Shown: piece after piece, positions 1 to 8,400 of the stretch | Layout: each line of letters starts with the position of its first letter | How positions within the stretch are numbered: the first letter of the stretch is position 1 | NCBI RefSeq assembly: GCF_029194005.1 | Contig: NZ_JARFVA010000003.1 | Coordinates: 310,001-374,000 of the forward strand | DNA length: 64,000 nt | Direction of reading: 5' to 3' | Source: Flagellimonas okinawensis | GTDB lineage: Bacteria > Bacteroidota > Bacteroidia > Flavobacteriales > Flavobacteriaceae | Notes under the pieces: generated by a model | What the model was told of the DNA's origin: nothing | Seen by the model: only the letters and a program-made list of their open reading frames with translations | Databases searched by the model: none | Made by a program: the position numbers and the translations under genes

Positions 1-15
1 TCCTGAGAGAACAGG

Positions 16-246
16 ATGACCAATAACATTAAAACAAAAAGTATCAACAACAAAATGAGACTTTCAAGAATTAAAAGGGAAACCAAATATGAAAAACGCT
101 ATAGTGTTAAAATGGGAGAACTTACGACCCGTGTGACATACATTAAAAGGTATGTTATGGGATTGCCCATTCGCACTTTGCACAAATACCGTGAGACTTA
201 CAACGGAAAAATCAAAGATTGCAAGGAATGTAATGTATTAGCTTAA
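16..246 (+). CDS. Small basic hypothetical protein
   Basis: A 76-residue reading frame rich in Lys and Arg that ends in a Cys-x-x-Cys-like tail (DCKECNVLA). I do not recognise a family and see no signal peptide or membrane segment. It lies 50 bases ahead of proC on the same strand and starts 15 bases from the window edge, so its own promoter cannot be judged. An in-frame ATG at residue 14 is an alternative start. The composition is compatible with a small nucleic-acid-binding protein, but that is a guess; it could also be a chance frame. Confidence 0.45.
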   Translation: MTNNIKTKSINNKMRLSRIKRETKYEKRYSVKMGELTTRVTYIKRYVMGLPIRTLHKYRETYNGKIKDCKECNVLA

Positions 247-296
247 CATCAACCATTTATAATCTTAATTAATTATTTAACCTTTTAATAAAAACA

Positions 297-1103
297 ATGA
301 AAGTATTGGTTATTGGCGCAGGTAACATGGGGCTTACCTATGCCACAGGTATGTCTAAATCCAAACTGTTGAAAAAACGCAACATTATGGTACTGGACAA
401 ATCAAAAGAAAAATTAGAAGAAGTAGGAAAAATAGCCTATTTCGATGCCATGGACAAAGTTGAGGATTGTGTACCACAGGCAGACATCATCTTTTTGGCC
501 GTAAAGCCATATCATGCAGAAGACTTATTCAAACGCATGAAAAGTTTGGTCAACCCGGAACAACTTTTTATATCTATCATGGCCGGTGTTACCATAAATT
601 ACATTCAAGAATCACTTGGCATCAAAAAAGTGGTAAGGGCCATGCCCAATTTACCGGCACAGGTAGGCAAAGGACTCACAAGTTATGTTTCTGCCGAAGA
701 AGTATCCCGCTTGGAACTCTTTATGGTAGAAGGTCTTTTGGACACTACTGGTAAATCCTTAAGGGTAAAAAACGAAAAGTTTATCGATGCCTCAACTGGA
801 ATATCCGGTAGTGGACCGGCATACGTATTCTACTTTATGCAGAGCATGATGGAGGCCGCCCTACAAATGGGATTCTCTGAAAACGTATCCAAAGTTTTGG
901 TAAGCCAGACTTTTACAGGTGCAGTAGAGCTGTTCAACCAGAACAACCTGAACCCGGATACTTGGATGGAAAGGGTAGCATCCAAAGGTGGAACTACTAG
1001 GGCCGCCCTAGATTCCATGGAAGACAACAACGTAAACGAATTAATTAAAGAAGCCGCCTTTGCAGCATTTGGAAGAGCTGTGGAACTAGGCGAAGAATAC
1101 TAA
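297..1103 (+). CDS. proC: Pyrroline-5-carboxylate reductase
   Basis: Catalyses the last step of proline synthesis, the NAD(P)H-dependent reduction of 1-pyrroline-5-carboxylate, in the cytosol. The N-terminal Rossmann motif is clear (VIGAGNMG, residues 5-12), and the C-terminal dimerisation domain holds the family signature (SGSGPAYVFYF near residue 170, then GGTTRAALD near 230). The 268 residues match the usual family length. It is the first gene of a tight cluster with proB (3-base gap) and proA (5-base gap), so one transcript probably makes the whole glutamate-to-proline pathway. The order C-B-A means the enzyme of the final step is translated first. Confidence 0.95.
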   Translation: MKVLVIGAGNMGLTYATGMSKSKLLKKRNIMVLDKSKEKLEEVGKIAYFDAMDKVEDCVPQADIIFLAVKPYHAEDLFKRMKSLVNPEQLFISIMAGVTINYIQESLGIKKVVRAMPNLPAQVGKGLTSYVSAEEVSRLELFMVEGLLDTTGKSLRVKNEKFIDASTGISGSGPAYVFYFMQSMMEAALQMGFSENVSKVLVSQTFTGAVELFNQNNLNPDTWMERVASKGGTTRAALDSMEDNNVNELIKEAAFAAFGRAVELGEEY

Positions 1104-1106
1104 ATC

Positions 1107-1877
1107 ATGTATAAAGAACTAGTGGTCATCAAAGTAGGAACCAATGTGATGACCAATAAAGACAACAGAATTGTAAGACCCGTGCTCAACAATTTGGTAC
1201 AACAAATTGCAGAGCTTTATGAAAGGGATATCATGACCATTTTGGTCTCCTCTGGATCGGTAATCGCCGGTAAAGAGGTTTTGGGTAAAGCAAAAATCAA
1301 AGATAAGACCCAACGCAGACAGGTATATTCTGCGATTGGGCAGCCCAGAATGATGAGACATTATTACAACATCTTTAATGATTATGGTATGAAATGTGCC
1401 CAAGTACTGCCCACTAAAAGGGATTTTAATCCCGGGGTTCACAGGGACAACATGATCAACTGCCTCGAAGGCCTACTTTCGGAAGGGGTAATACCTATTG
1501 CCAATGAGGACGATGCAGTTTCCGTGTCCATGTCCATGTTTTCGGACAATGATGAGCTGGCCACATTATTGGCTCAGCTTATGAAGGCCGATAAATTGAT
1601 TCTGATGACGGATATCGATGGCCTGTACGATGGACACCCAGAACAAGAAGATTCCAAGGTAATCGATAAGGTAGAACCAAAAGAAGACTTGGATAAGTAT
1701 ATAAAAGAAGGAAACAAGGAAGAAGGTGAAGGCCGTGGTGGCATGGGCTCAAAATTGAACTATGCTCAAAAAGCCGCTGCCAATAACATTCCATCCTACA
1801 TTGTGAATGGAAAGAGAGACAACGTCATTTTAGATGTTATAGAAGGAAAAAACGTAGGAACAGAAGTTTCAAAATAA
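1107..1877 (+). CDS. proB: Glutamate 5-kinase
   Basis: Phosphorylates the gamma-carboxyl of glutamate to start proline synthesis. The amino-acid kinase fold is visible: KVGTNVM at residues 9-15, SSGSVIAGKE near 48-57, a nucleotide-binding stretch LMTDIDGLY near 170, and GMGSKL near 213. At 256 residues it lacks the C-terminal PUA domain of the E. coli enzyme (about 367 residues). The reading frame is intact and proA follows directly, so this is a natural short form rather than a truncation. It starts 3 bases after the proC stop, consistent with translational coupling. Confidence 0.95.
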   Translation: MYKELVVIKVGTNVMTNKDNRIVRPVLNNLVQQIAELYERDIMTILVSSGSVIAGKEVLGKAKIKDKTQRRQVYSAIGQPRMMRHYYNIFNDYGMKCAQVLPTKRDFNPGVHRDNMINCLEGLLSEGVIPIANEDDAVSVSMSMFSDNDELATLLAQLMKADKLILMTDIDGLYDGHPEQEDSKVIDKVEPKEDLDKYIKEGNKEEGEGRGGMGSKLNYAQKAAANNIPSYIVNGKRDNVILDVIEGKNVGTEVSK

Positions 1878-1882
1878 CAGTA

Positions 1883-3082
1883 ATGAAATTATTAGACACA
1901 GATTTAAAAAATAAAGTATTAAAAGATATGGAGCGAATCCTCGATGAAAATCGGGATGAGTTGCTCCAAGCAAATCAAAAAGACTTGGACGCCTTTAACC
2001 GCGACGACCAAGCTCTGTACGATCGTTTGGTCGTCGACCAAAAGAAAGTAGACCAAATGATCCAGGCCGTTAAGGAAGTCCGCTTGCAGGAGGATCCAGT
2101 GAACAAGGAAATTTCTACAAGAGAACTTGACAACGGACTAAAAATTATTAATAGAACGGCACCATTCGGTACCATAATGATCATTTACGAATCAAGGCCG
2201 GATGTGACCGTTGAGGCAGCAGTGCTTGCATTTAAGGCCAACAACAAAATATTGCTAAAAGGAGGTAAAGAAGCCTACCATAGCAACAAGGCCCTTGTAA
2301 AATTTTGGCACCAGGCCCTTAAGGAAAATAATTTATCCGAGGATTTTATTCAGTTCTTGGAAATGGACAGAACTCAAACACAAGAGTTTTTAAGAAACCC
2401 GGATCAAGATTTGGACCTGATAGTGCCTCGTGGAGGTGAACGCTTGATCGCTTTTGTAAAGGAACACGCCAAGTGTGCGGTACTTATCAGCGGTAGGGGC
2501 AACAATTTCCTATATGTACACAAAGAGGCGGATTGGGATAAAAGCTTAAAAGTCATTTTAAACGCCAAAACCCACAAGATTTCGGCCTGTAACGCTTTGG
2601 ACAAAATTTTGATGGATACCCAAATAGATGGTTACGAGGAAAAGCTAAAGGAACTAAAGAAGGTCCTCGAGGCAAACAACGTTTCCATTATTGTGGACGA
2701 CGAAGTCAAAAAAGTATTGACAGACGAAAATACGATTACCGATGAATCCATTTGGCAGGAAGAATTTTTGGCCATGAAATGTGTAATCGGTGCTGTTGAT
2801 AATATTGATGCAGCGATTGAAAAAATCAACAAAAACTCAGGTGGCCACTCTGCATCCATAATGACAGAGAACAATGAGGTGGCAAGAATGTTCATGGAAA
2901 ACGTGGATTGTGCCGCTGTTTACCAAAATGCCTCAACAAGATTTACCGACGGAGGCCAGATGGGTGTTGGCGCAGAACTTGCCATAAGTACCGATAAATT
3001 GCACCACAGAGGTCCATTGGGGCTAAAACAATTGGTCACCAACAAATATTATGTATTTGGCGATGGACAGATAAGAGTATAA
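1883..3082 (+). CDS. proA: Glutamate-5-semialdehyde dehydrogenase (gamma-glutamyl phosphate reductase)
   Basis: Reduces gamma-glutamyl phosphate, the product of the preceding ProB, to glutamate-5-semialdehyde. The aldehyde-dehydrogenase-like fold is seen in PFGTIMIIYESRPDVTVEAA (about residues 94-113), LLKGGKEA, and the catalytic-cysteine region (HKISACNALDKIL, about 231-243; the Cys lies in SACNALD). The 399 residues are close to the family norm of about 415. Last gene of the proC-proB-proA cluster, followed 18 bases later by a strong hairpin terminator. Confidence 0.95.
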   Translation: MKLLDTDLKNKVLKDMERILDENRDELLQANQKDLDAFNRDDQALYDRLVVDQKKVDQMIQAVKEVRLQEDPVNKEISTRELDNGLKIINRTAPFGTIMIIYESRPDVTVEAAVLAFKANNKILLKGGKEAYHSNKALVKFWHQALKENNLSEDFIQFLEMDRTQTQEFLRNPDQDLDLIVPRGGERLIAFVKEHAKCAVLISGRGNNFLYVHKEADWDKSLKVILNAKTHKISACNALDKILMDTQIDGYEEKLKELKKVLEANNVSIIVDDEVKKVLTDENTITDESIWQEEFLAMKCVIGAVDNIDAAIEKINKNSGGHSASIMTENNEVARMFMENVDCAAVYQNASTRFTDGGQMGVGAELAISTDKLHHRGPLGLKQLVTNKYYVFGDGQIRV

Positions 3083-3100
3083 CCACTCACAAAAACTTTC

Positions 3101-3130
3101 AAAAAGGAGGCCTAAGCGCCTCCTTTTTTT
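3101..3130 (+). terminator. Rho-independent terminator after proA
   Basis: An 11-bp inverted repeat, AAAAAGGAGGC pairing with GCCTCCTTTTT, around a 6-base loop, followed by more T residues. It lies 18 bases after the proA stop and would end the proline transcript. Confidence 0.9.
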
Positions 3131-3264
3131 ATGGTTATGCCAAAGGGATGAATCCCGTATTTACCCCAAAACATCCAATAGCTTATTTTATTTGCAATTT
3201 TTAATCCATTTATTGGTCAAATTTTGAGAAAATATCTAGATTTATTACTCAAAATAGAATAAAC

Positions 3265-3594
3265 ATGGGAAAATTTGAGATTAAAACGGATAAAGCCGGA
3301 AAATTCAGGTTCAATTTAAAAGCTGGAAACGGTCAAGTAATTTTAAGCAGCCAGGGGTATTCCTCTAAATCTGCATGTGAAAATGGCATCGAGTCTGTGA
3401 AAAAGCACTCACAGGATGATGCGAATTTTGAAAGAAATGAGGCAAAGGATGGAAGTCCATATTTTAACCTAAAGGCCTCTAACGGTCAGGTAATCGGGAA
3501 CAGTGAAATGTATTCTAGCGATTCCGCCATGGAAAACGGCATTGCCTCTGTTAAAAAGAATGCTCCCGATGCTTCGGTTGAGGAAGTGGAATAA
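3265..3594 (+). CDS. YegP family protein (two DUF1508 repeats)
   Basis: A 109-residue protein made of two copies of the same motif of roughly 50 residues: FRFNLKAGNGQVILSSQGYSS (21-residue region near 14-34) and its repeat YFNLKASNGQVIGNSEMYSS (near 64-83), each followed by an ENGI-SVKK helix. This is the tandem DUF1508/YegP arrangement; the biochemical role of the family is not settled. A single-gene unit: its own terminator follows and proA ends with a terminator upstream. Confidence 0.88.
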   Translation: MGKFEIKTDKAGKFRFNLKAGNGQVILSSQGYSSKSACENGIESVKKHSQDDANFERNEAKDGSPYFNLKASNGQVIGNSEMYSSDSAMENGIASVKKNAPDASVEEVE

Positions 3595-3616
3595 CATTTG
3601 GATAAATTTATTGGAG

Positions 3617-3643
3617 CAGCCCTTTTCTAGGGCTGTTTTTTTA
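3617..3643 (+). terminator. Rho-independent terminator after the YegP gene
   Basis: CAGCCCT (3617-3623) pairs with AGGGCTG (3629-3635) around a 5-base loop and is followed by about seven T residues. Confidence 0.88.
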
Positions 3644-3750
3644 TATCCTTTTTAGTCACAGAATCAATACCATACTTCATGGTTATAAATCGGCCGAAAC
3701 AATAAAAGTATATCAACCCCAAAGAAGCGTGACCTATTAGGAGCATAGAT

Positions 3751-3813
3751 ATGGAAATTAATAAAAACTCGAGGAAAAAAGATGACTTGATCGAAGCTAT
3801 GAAGCCCTTATAA
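3751..3813 (+). CDS. Possible 20-residue micro-ORF
   Basis: ATG to TAA frame encoding MEINKNSRKKDDLIEAMKPL. An AGGAG sequence sits 8 bases before the ATG, which is notable because this organism shows few Shine-Dalgarno sites. It occupies the gap between the YegP terminator and the convergent siroheme gene, whose stop lies 2 bases away. It may be a remnant or chance; no homology can be claimed at this length. Confidence 0.2.
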   Translation: MEINKNSRKKDDLIEAMKPL

Positions 3814-3815
3814 GA

Positions 3816-4397
3816 TCAATCCTTTTTATTTACAAGACCTTTGGTAAACTCATTTAATGCCTCCACTTTCTCTTCAAAATCCCCCTTTAGGGTCTTGCGA
3901 TATTCGTTCAGGTTATTCACCAAATCGTCTATATTTTCGGGTAGTACGTCTTCGAAAAACTGACGCAATCTTTTAGCCGTGGTAGGTGATTTTCCATTGG
4001 TGGAAATAGCGACTTTAACATTGCCCTTTGTTACAATTCCCCCCATATAAAAATCACAAAAAGGCGGATTGTCCGCAACGTTGACCAATTTGCTCAACCT
4101 CCTACAATCGTGATAAACCTGTTCATTTACTTCTGGTTTATCGGTACAGGCCACGACCATATGCTTACCTTCCAAATACTTTTCAGTGTAAACATCTTTA
4201 GTAATTTCCACATTGTGCTTTTGGGCAAGCTCCAAGGTATCCGTTAAAAACTCGGGGGCTACCATTTGTACTTGGGCATTTGGGCTGGATTTCAGCAGAA
4301 ATGTCAATTTTTCCAATCCTACGTTCCCCCCACCTACAACTAATACATTTAAATTGGAAACCTTTAAAAAAACGGGATATAGCTCATTTCTCTCCAT
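3816..4397 (-). CDS. Precorrin-2 dehydrogenase / sirohydrochlorin ferrochelatase (siroheme synthase N-domain type)
   Basis: Predicted to oxidise precorrin-2 with NAD and possibly insert iron, giving siroheme for sulfite or nitrite reductases. The N-terminal Rossmann motif VLVVGGGNVGLEKL (about residues 16-29) and the later NVADNPPFCDFYMGGIVTKGNVKVAISTNGKSP region (about 95-130) match the CysG N-terminal/Met8 family. The 193 residues correspond to the stand-alone domain without the methyltransferase half of E. coli CysG. The gene is monocistronic here, with a TAnnTTTG element 27 bases upstream. No other siroheme or sulfate-assimilation gene is visible next to it. Confidence 0.88.
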   Translation of the reverse strand: MERNELYPVFLKVSNLNVLVVGGGNVGLEKLTFLLKSSPNAQVQMVAPEFLTDTLELAQKHNVEITKDVYTEKYLEGKHMVVACTDKPEVNEQVYHDCRRLSKLVNVADNPPFCDFYMGGIVTKGNVKVAISTNGKSPTTAKRLRQFFEDVLPENIDDLVNNLNEYRKTLKGDFEEKVEALNEFTKGLVNKKD

Positions 4398-4423
4398 AGC
4401 AGATCAATTTTATCAGCAAAATG

Positions 4424-4431
4424 CAAAGTTA
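4424..4431 (-). promoter_or_regulatory. Candidate -7 promoter element for the siroheme gene
   Basis: Minus-strand TAACTTTG fits the Bacteroidota TAnnTTTG -7 consensus and would place the start site about 20-25 bases before the ATG. No clear -33 TTG is seen. Confidence 0.4.
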
Positions 4432-4468
4432 AAGATACTGACTATTTCTGGCTGAAGAACCGTATGTT

Positions 4469-5410
4469 TTAAAATGTCGGGGCCTCTTTTTGTTTTTGGG
4501 AAGACTTGAACTCGTAACGAACAAATAATTCATGCGAACCACCAGTATAACTAGCCAAATTGGATGTGGTAAGATCATAGGCGTAACCTGCACTGAAATT
4601 GGAGTTTATCTGCATACCCAATAAAGTGGAAAAAGAATCGTCCCAGCGATAGGCCAGTCCAAAAGTGAACGTTTCCTTGAGCAATGCATTTACGGAAACA
4701 TCCGCAATAATCGGAGCGCCCGGCACCCATTTCACAAAGAACGCTGGCTTTAATTTTACATCTGGGGTCAAATCCATCACCTTACCTCCGATAAAGTAAT
4801 AGTGCAAACGTTCGGCAGCAATTTCCTGTTCCTCGCCATCGTAATGTTTTTGCGAAAAAAAGTTGGGTATGGCAAAGCCCAAATACCCCTTCTTCGTATC
4901 GTAATACAGTCCGGCACCAATGGTGGGAAAGAACTTGCTCTTCATATTGTTCTGAAAGGCCACATCGGCATCTTCTGTAAGTCCTTTTGAGAAATCAACA
5001 TCAAAAATTCGACCGCCCAACTTCATTCCAAAAGACAGCTTGCTGTTGGTACTATCCAACTGAATGGTATAGGAAACATTTCCATCCACCGATATTTCAG
5101 AGGAAGGTCCCAACGCATCACGGGAAATGATCCCTCCAACACCAAGTTTATTTTCCAAGGGGGTATCTACGGCCAACACCTGGGTATTGGGAGCTCCATT
5201 AATGCCCACCCATTGCGAACGGTGGAGAAGCAGAGCGGTTAAATGACCGTTATTACCCGCGTAGGCAGGATTAACGCTCATTGTATTGTACATGTACTGG
5301 GTAAATTGTGGATCCTGTTGCGCATAAATGGAAATTGAGCACAGGGTCAGTAATAGTACACATAGTTGCTTATATCCCTTTTTTATATATTTTGATGATA
5401 CCATCCCCAT
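4469..5410 (-). CDS. PorP/SprF family type IX secretion-associated outer-membrane protein
   Basis: A 313-residue protein with a cleavable signal peptide (hydrophobic residues about 14-29, ending SIYAQQ) followed by QDPQFTQYMYNTMSVNPAYAGN, the hallmark start of the PorP/SprF family, and a beta-barrel-like body. Members are outer-membrane partners of the type IX secretion system and are often encoded next to a large gliding-type surface protein. Here the upstream gene is such a protein, and the gap is only 2 bases, so the pair is one operon and the two products are likely partners at the cell surface. Confidence 0.93.
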   Translation of the reverse strand: MGMVSSKYIKKGYKQLCVLLLTLCSISIYAQQDPQFTQYMYNTMSVNPAYAGNNGHLTALLLHRSQWVGINGAPNTQVLAVDTPLENKLGVGGIISRDALGPSSEISVDGNVSYTIQLDSTNSKLSFGMKLGGRIFDVDFSKGLTEDADVAFQNNMKSKFFPTIGAGLYYDTKKGYLGFAIPNFFSQKHYDGEEQEIAAERLHYYFIGGKVMDLTPDVKLKPAFFVKWVPGAPIIADVSVNALLKETFTFGLAYRWDDSFSTLLGMQINSNFSAGYAYDLTTSNLASYTGGSHELFVRYEFKSSQKQKEAPTF

Positions 5411-5412
5411 TC

Positions 5413-8400
5413 TTATCTATTTAAATACAACCAATCCGTTCGCGGTTCCGAACCATCACCCAAATCCAGTACATAATAATAGGTTCCAACGGGCAATTGG
5501 TCTTCTGGTTGAACCATGGCACGTCCATTGGGGGTACCGTCCCAATCATTATTATAAGATTTGGTCTGGTAGACAATGTTGCCCCATCGATTGTAAATCT
5601 GAAGCGTATTGCCCGGATACCTCGATATGCAATCGATTTTAAAAAAATCGTTGACACCATCTCCGTTGGGTGAAAATTCGTTGTATACGACCAAACAGCT
5701 AGGTTCCACAAAAGCTTCGTCCGAGTTGTTGTTTTCATTGGAATCCCATTGGTCCATATAGACTAAACCGACCCTGTTTATATAATCTTCAATATCCAGA
5801 ACTTCCACGGTAAGTGATAGAGTGGCGGTTTCAGAAATTGCCAAGGATTCGATCTCCCAAAAAGAAGCTTCAGTATCGAACGTTCCCATGGATACTTCTG
5901 CACTGATAAATCGGTAACCCAAAGGGAGTTCTTCCTGAACACCGATATGGGTAGCATCATCCGTGCCTTGATTGGTCACCGTAATATCAAAAACCACCTC
6001 ATCACCGATATTGGGCGCGACGTTATTGACACTTTTCGTAATTGCTATATCCGCAACTTGCGGTACCACAAACGCAGTGGCTTCGTCATCATCCGCAATA
6101 CCATCTGCAAAATCGTCCTCTCCAATCCCTGTTGATGGGTCACTGTCCGGATCCGCATACAAACTGGAAGAAATAAATGTCTTGTTCAGATACTCGTCTT
6201 CTGCACCTATTGGTGGATTGACCACGGCCAATATTTCCAAACTTTCCGAATCCTGATTCAAAATGGTTCGGTTCACGTTCCAAACTCCAGAAACAGGATT
6301 GTATACCCCTGCAGTAGAAGAATGGGACTCGTAAGTATAGCCAGCTGGCAACCTATCAGTCACCTCAACATTTCTGGCATCCGAAGGACCGTTGTTGGTT
6401 ACACTGATAACAAAACGAACCACATCTCCGACGTTAGGATTCCCATTATCTACGGTTTTGGACAATGAAAGGTCATTAAGACCGCCAGGAACAGGAATCA
6501 CCGTTGCTTGATCGTCTTCGGAACCCAAATTATTGTTAGGAGTGGAATCGGGGTCATAGGTATCCAAAGCTGTTAATTCAGCAGTATTTTGGTATTCCCC
6601 GCTAGAAAGAACAATTGCCCTGATCGTCAATGTTTCGGTGGCTCCGTTGGAAACCGATGGCAAATCCCATGAGCCTGCAATTTCATCGTAGAGTCCAGCT
6701 GATGTTATAGCGGAAACAAATTGATAACCATTTTCCAACTCATCCTCAATAATCAATCCTGAAGCATCATTGGGTCCATTGTTGTTCACCTCTATGGTAA
6801 AAACAACCTCATCCCCTACTTCGGGATTCATATCGTTTATAGTTTTGTTCACCGAAATATCGGTTACCTGTCTTGGCAGAACCGTTAATTCATCTTGATC
6901 ATCTTCCGAAACAATGCTATTGTCGGGAGTAGAATCCACATCAAAAAAAGTAGCATCCACTACTTCGGTGGTTACCATATAATTTCCGGAAGGATTCACT
7001 TCGGCCACAATCCGTAGCTCTGTTTGCGACCCTAAGGCCAGATTGCCGACATTCCAAATCCCGTTGGATGGATTAAACACTCCTCCCGAATCATCGGAAA
7101 CATAAGTAAAGCCATTTGGCAATCTATTCTCTACTTCAATTCCAATAGCATCACTAGGTCCCTCGTTCAACAATACTATGGTGAAGGTGACCTCTGAACC
7201 CACATCTGGGGTCGCATTGTCCACACTAATATCCAAATTCAAATCCGCAGATGGAATGGGAGTGGTTCCCGCATTGTCCTGATCGTTTTCAAAAACGTTA
7301 TTGTTGTTGGGAATGGAATTAGGATCGTATTGATCCGAAGCAAACACTTCGGTTACATTGAAATAATCACCGGTATTGTTCACCTCGGCCACTATGGTCA
7401 GGGTCTCGGTGCTAACATCCGCCATATCCCCATTAAGTGTCCACATTCCCGTGGTAGGGCTATAAATTCCTGCCGTGGTACCATGTGACACATAGGTGTA
7501 TCCATCTGGTAATAAATCCATTACCTCAACACCCGTAGCATCACTTGGACCCAAGTTTGTAATATTGATGGTAAAAATGACTTCTTGACCCACATATGGG
7601 CTTAAAATATTTACCGATTTGCGCAACAAAAGGTCGGCCACTGGAATTACAACGGGCTCAATGGTCTGTTGATCATCTTCGGACTCATTGTTATTATTGG
7701 GCGTTGAATCCGAGTCCTGTTCAGAAACATTGGTCAACTCGGCGGTGTTGCTATAATTTCCCGCTGATAAAACCTCAACGGCAATTTCCAAAGTCTCGGA
7801 AGCTCCATTGGCCAAATCACCTACGACCCAAGATCCATTATTGCCATTATAGGTTCCATTGGACGGCGTTGCATTGATCAATCGATATCCTGTTGCCAAA
7901 ACATCGGTAACCACAACATTGGTAGCATCACTAGGTCCATCATTTTGAACCGTTACTGTGAAAAGTATCTCTTCTCCAACCTCTGGAATAAACTGATCCA
8001 CTGTTTTGCTTACAGCAATATCCACTAATGGTTCTGGCACCACCGAAACACCATCCTGATCATCCTCGCCAGGAGCATTATTGTTCGGTGCAGAATCGAT
8101 ATCGGTCTGGTCGTGGCCTGTGATTTCAGCTATATTATCATAATCCCCAGAAGCATTTACATTGCATAGAATACTGAGGCTAATGGACTCACCATTTACC
8201 AGTGACCCCACATTCCAAACTCCAGTATTTTCATTGTAGGACCCTCCGCTATCATCTGAAACATAAGTGTACCCCGATGGCAGTAGGTCGGTTACTTCAA
8301 CATTAGTAGCATCACTAGGCCCTGCGTTAGTCACCGTAAGGGTAAACCTTACATTGTCGCTTACCAAGGGAGGTGATTTATCAATGGTCTTTGTCAACGA

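Noticed and set aside
1107..1877. proB as a truncated gene because the PUA domain is missing
   Set aside because: The frame is intact, proA follows after 5 bases, and short ProB forms are known.
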